64,000 nt of DNA from Sanghuangporus weigelae (Eukaryota; Basidiomycota; Agaricomycetes; Hymenochaetales; Hymenochaetaceae): the NCBI GenBank assembly GCA_033182465.1, contig CP137318.1, forward strand, positions 4,030,001-4,094,000, in the 5' to 3' direction. Under the pieces are notes generated by a model. The model saw only the letters and a list, made by a program, of their open reading frames with translations. It was not told where the DNA came from and searched no databases. The position numbers were made by a program, and so were the translations under genes. Positions 61,568 to 64,000 of this stretch are shown here, one piece after another. Position 1 is the stretch's first letter, and each line of letters starts with the position of its first letter.

Positions 61568-62992
61568 TGTGTGATTGTCTACAATTTTCGCTACTAGCAC
61601 TGTCCTTTCTTCCTTTTCATGACTTGATGTAAAATTCCACGCCTTTTTGAGTCCCACTTTTTTTATTACATTGTTTCCTTCACCTATAATAGTCCTTTCG
61701 GATGGATGTCTGCACTTTGTCTTGCCCTGAAGTCGAAATTCGATGGCACAATTTGAGTCGCATTCTATTCTTGGCCTATCAGTGTTGATTGTCCAACCCA
61801 ACCTCTACTTTCGTTTTCGGTTTGTGAAAGTGGGGAGAATTTTCTTGTTCCTTGCCTTTACATCGTTTCTCCCATTGCCATGTTCCTTCAGTAATTCTGC
61901 GTACATGGTTTCTGCGAGTTATATCGCTGCCGATTGTACTCCTGTAGTTCCCACAATAAAGGTTACGGCATCTTGACTGCTAGAATTACTTGCCTCGAAG
62001 TTGCAGAGCGGCGATGAGTATCCCTTTCTAGACGGCGAGCGTAGTATATCCAACGGAATCGTTCTCGTCATTTGAGTTTCAAGGATATTCCCTTTAATTG
62101 ATCTTCAAACGCATATTCACTGAGTGGATTGACGATACCGAGATAGGGATCTTAGAAATCCTGAAAAGTGAGAATCATATTTTTTATAAAGTGCTTTCCG
62201 TTATAACTGCAATACAATTTCTCAGTCGAGAGAGTATATGATCATGACGGCCCAGAATATTCTGATATGGTGCAGCACGAGGCGAGACGAGACGGCGAGA
62301 AACGAAACGTTGCCTTCAGAAGAGAGGGATCGGAGTTGTCCGAATAAATGCATATGATCCTCTTCAGGTTTCCTATTTCGATGGTAGGCTTCATTATGAT
62401 GATGAACCAATAATCCATTCACAAGGATACATTATATATACATGTTATACTTACATACCTGCATAAATAGCATCTAAACAGGTTTGGTAAGACGATTATC
62501 TCGTTCTGTATAGTTTCTAGAGTTATTGGATGAGCTCATGTATGATATCGATATTACTCGAGGATGGGGGAGTGTAAGGTTCAAGGATAATGCACTCGGT
62601 AGTCTATGAGAGGAGCTCAGGTTCAAGTCTTCGATATCAGATATGAAACTTAAGAGTGGTGGTTCTAGTGAGATGGAATCAGTGTGTGCAGTCATGGAAA
62701 GGGACACGATAAAATGGCTGATGAGTCACGATGAACACAGATTCCATAGCATGCCTGGAAGTAAGGAGGTCCGGGATGTGCTGTATTCTGGTCACTTCCA
62801 GCTCAAAGGAGAGCTTCAAGTTGTGGTGTGGTGTGGTAATAATCAGATTTAAACTCCGACTGAACTGGGGTGATCATGATCGTCACAACCAGGCCAGGAC
62901 TCACCACACACCTAACGCAGTCCGTCGCTTGTAGACGACGACGGCGGCGAGCGACCGCTAAACGTTACTCATTCCATCGACGAAGTACAAAA
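61568..62992. other. intergenic, promoter of ATG4
   Basis: 1.4 kb between the transporter and ATG4, both on the plus strand. It includes the transporter 3' UTR and the ATG4 promoter. A TATATATA run lies at 62433-62440. No gene seen. Confidence 0.45.
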
Positions 62993-64000
62993 ATGAACAG
63001 CAACAGGCCGCCACGCGCACCCCCGACGCCGGCACCAACGCCTGGGCCGGGACAACACGAGCAGCAACAGCAGCGATCGAAGCTGCCCAAGTTCCTCCAA
63101 AAGTCGACGACGCGGGATCGGAGCAAGTCCGTGATCGACCCTATAATGCAGCACAGTGGTGGTAGTGGTAGCGTGGACAGTAGCGTCGCGAGCTCGTCGT
63201 CGTCGTCTGGGTCTATGTCAATGTCTGTGGGGAGCCCGACCGGCGAGACGTCCTCGTCCTCTGGTGCCGCACGACACCGTGGAGATCGCAAGACGAGCAA
63301 GCTGAAGGGCACACTTAAGGAGCTCAAGGACGAGCGCATAGGTCAGATTGCTCATGGTCAGCACTCTGGGCGCGAGCGTGAGCTGGTCGACGATGAAGAG
63401 GGCGATATGCCTGTTATCATCGAGCCGGATAGTGCTACTAATTCGCCTACCAGCACCCGCTCGCGCACACGGTCCGAGCGACCGCTCAGCGCGTCTTCTT
63501 CAGACTCGCACCCTGCTGTCAATTACTACCCTGGCCACTCGACGCAGCGCATACCAGAGACGAGCATGGGCTCACGTCTCTCTGGCTGGTTCTCACATAC
63601 CTTCAGCACCTCATCGACAGACCTGTCTCTGCCGAATATACTTGCAAACACTGCGCCCGTGATGGGCTCGTCGAAATCAAAATCAGGTGGTGGTGGTAGT
63701 CTCGGTATTCTCACTGCTGCGAGGCATGGAAAGGGACACCTCGACAAGGCTATGCGATACTTGCTCGACAGCGACGCTACTCCTGACAAGTCTGCGAACC
63801 CTATCTGGCTCCTGGGTGTGCAACATCCTGGTTACGAACCTCCACCCCCACCTCCCGCTTCTCCGCCTCCGTCGTCCGGACGACGGAGTTCGCTTGATAT
63901 CCGCCGGTCGACTTCTATTCGTAACTCTGTCTCATCACTGCGAGGCGCGACGTCCTCACCAGAACCAACTATGATGCATCAGCAGAAAAATGCTGGTGCC
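62993..64000 (+). CDS. ATG4: ATG4 cysteine protease, 5' part, runs off the window
   Basis: Autophagy protease that processes Atg8 and removes it from lipids. The ATG at 62993 opens a frame that remains open for 336 codons to the window edge. The N-terminal ~215 residues are low complexity (Pro-, Gln- and Ser-rich) with a basic motif LPKFLQKSTTRDRSKSVID, KLKGTLKELKDERIGQIAH and SRLSGWFSHTFSTSSTDLSL. The family-specific segment follows: GHLDKAMRYLLDSDATPDKS and PIWLLGVQHPGYEPP. That segment precedes the peptidase C54 domain, where the catalytic Cys, Asp and His lie, outside the window. A proline-rich loop (EPPPPPPASPPPSSG) and a Ser/Arg-rich stretch occupy the end. Confidence 0.85.
   Translation, partial: MNSNRPPRAPPTPAPTPGPGQHEQQQQRSKLPKFLQKSTTRDRSKSVIDPIMQHSGGSGSVDSSVASSSSSSGSMSMSVGSPTGETSSSSGAARHRGDRKTSKLKGTLKELKDERIGQIAHGQHSGRERELVDDEEGDMPVIIEPDSATNSPTSTRSRTRSERPLSASSSDSHPAVNYYPGHSTQRIPETSMGSRLSGWFSHTFSTSSTDLSLPNILANTAPVMGSSKSKSGGGGSLGILTAARHGKGHLDKAMRYLLDSDATPDKSANPIWLLGVQHPGYEPPPPPPASPPPSSGRRSSLDIRRSTSIRNSVSSLRGATSSPEPTMMHQQKNAGA

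Noticed and set aside
62618-62632. GGTTCAAGTC resembling a tRNA B box
   Set aside because: No A box or cloverleaf arms nearby.

Overview
The window looks like a basidiomycete (Agaricomycete-type) nuclear genome. Genes are dense, introns are short (about 50-60 bp, GT-AG), intergenic spacers are compact, and the products are typical of mushroom-forming fungi: long low-complexity tails, a PSP1-domain protein, a GPR1/FUN34 transporter, and expanded families of F-box-like and secreted esterase genes. I saw no retroelement, rRNA, convincing tRNA or CRISPR array.

Layout. (1) 0-11 kb is an accessory block: three copies of an F-box-like gene family (one broken at the left edge, then a tandem pair), followed by two intact secreted type-B carboxylesterases in tandem and the eroded remains of a third. 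(2) 11.2-16.2 kb is a housekeeping island: CSN7, the mitochondrial F1-ATPase chaperone ATP11, a divergently transcribed SDR reductase, and a small four-exon membrane-protein gene reconstructed here. (3) 17-23 kb is accessory again: a broken fourth esterase, a head-to-head pair of F-box-like genes (one intact, one broken), and a truncated duplicate of RGP1. (4) 23-38.4 kb is mostly conserved: a large PSP1-domain protein, a repeat-rich spacer with a probable coiled-coil gene, then a minus-strand run of RGP1, an uncharacterised 192-aa protein reconstructed from four exons, TRS33 and mitochondrial glutamyl-tRNA synthetase. (5) 38.4-44 kb: a possible 68-aa gene, a 453-bp MITE with clear inverted repeats and a TAA duplication, a flavin monooxygenase, an F-box-family relic and one more intact F-box-like gene. 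(6) 45-51 kb: two tandem paralogous single-pass membrane proteins. (7) 52.5-64 kb: an auxin-efflux-carrier-family transporter, a Rab GTPase with a large serine-rich insert, a 3.5-kb gene-poor stretch, a GPR1/FUN34/YaaH transporter, and the 5' end of ATG4 running off the right edge.

How the genes work together. RGP1 (Ypt6/Rab6 exchange factor subunit) and TRS33 (TRAPP subunit) both act in Golgi Rab activation and are near neighbours on the same strand, with one unknown gene between them. ATP11 and the mitochondrial GluRS are both nuclear-encoded mitochondrial factors, and both have CACGTG boxes close to their starts. The F-box-like and esterase genes show birth-and-death evolution, with intact, broken and eroded copies interleaved with housekeeping genes. 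No multi-gene system of a clearly new type was found. The most novel items are the F-box-like family, the two unannotated multi-exon genes, the RGP1 fragment, the MITE and the unusual Rab.
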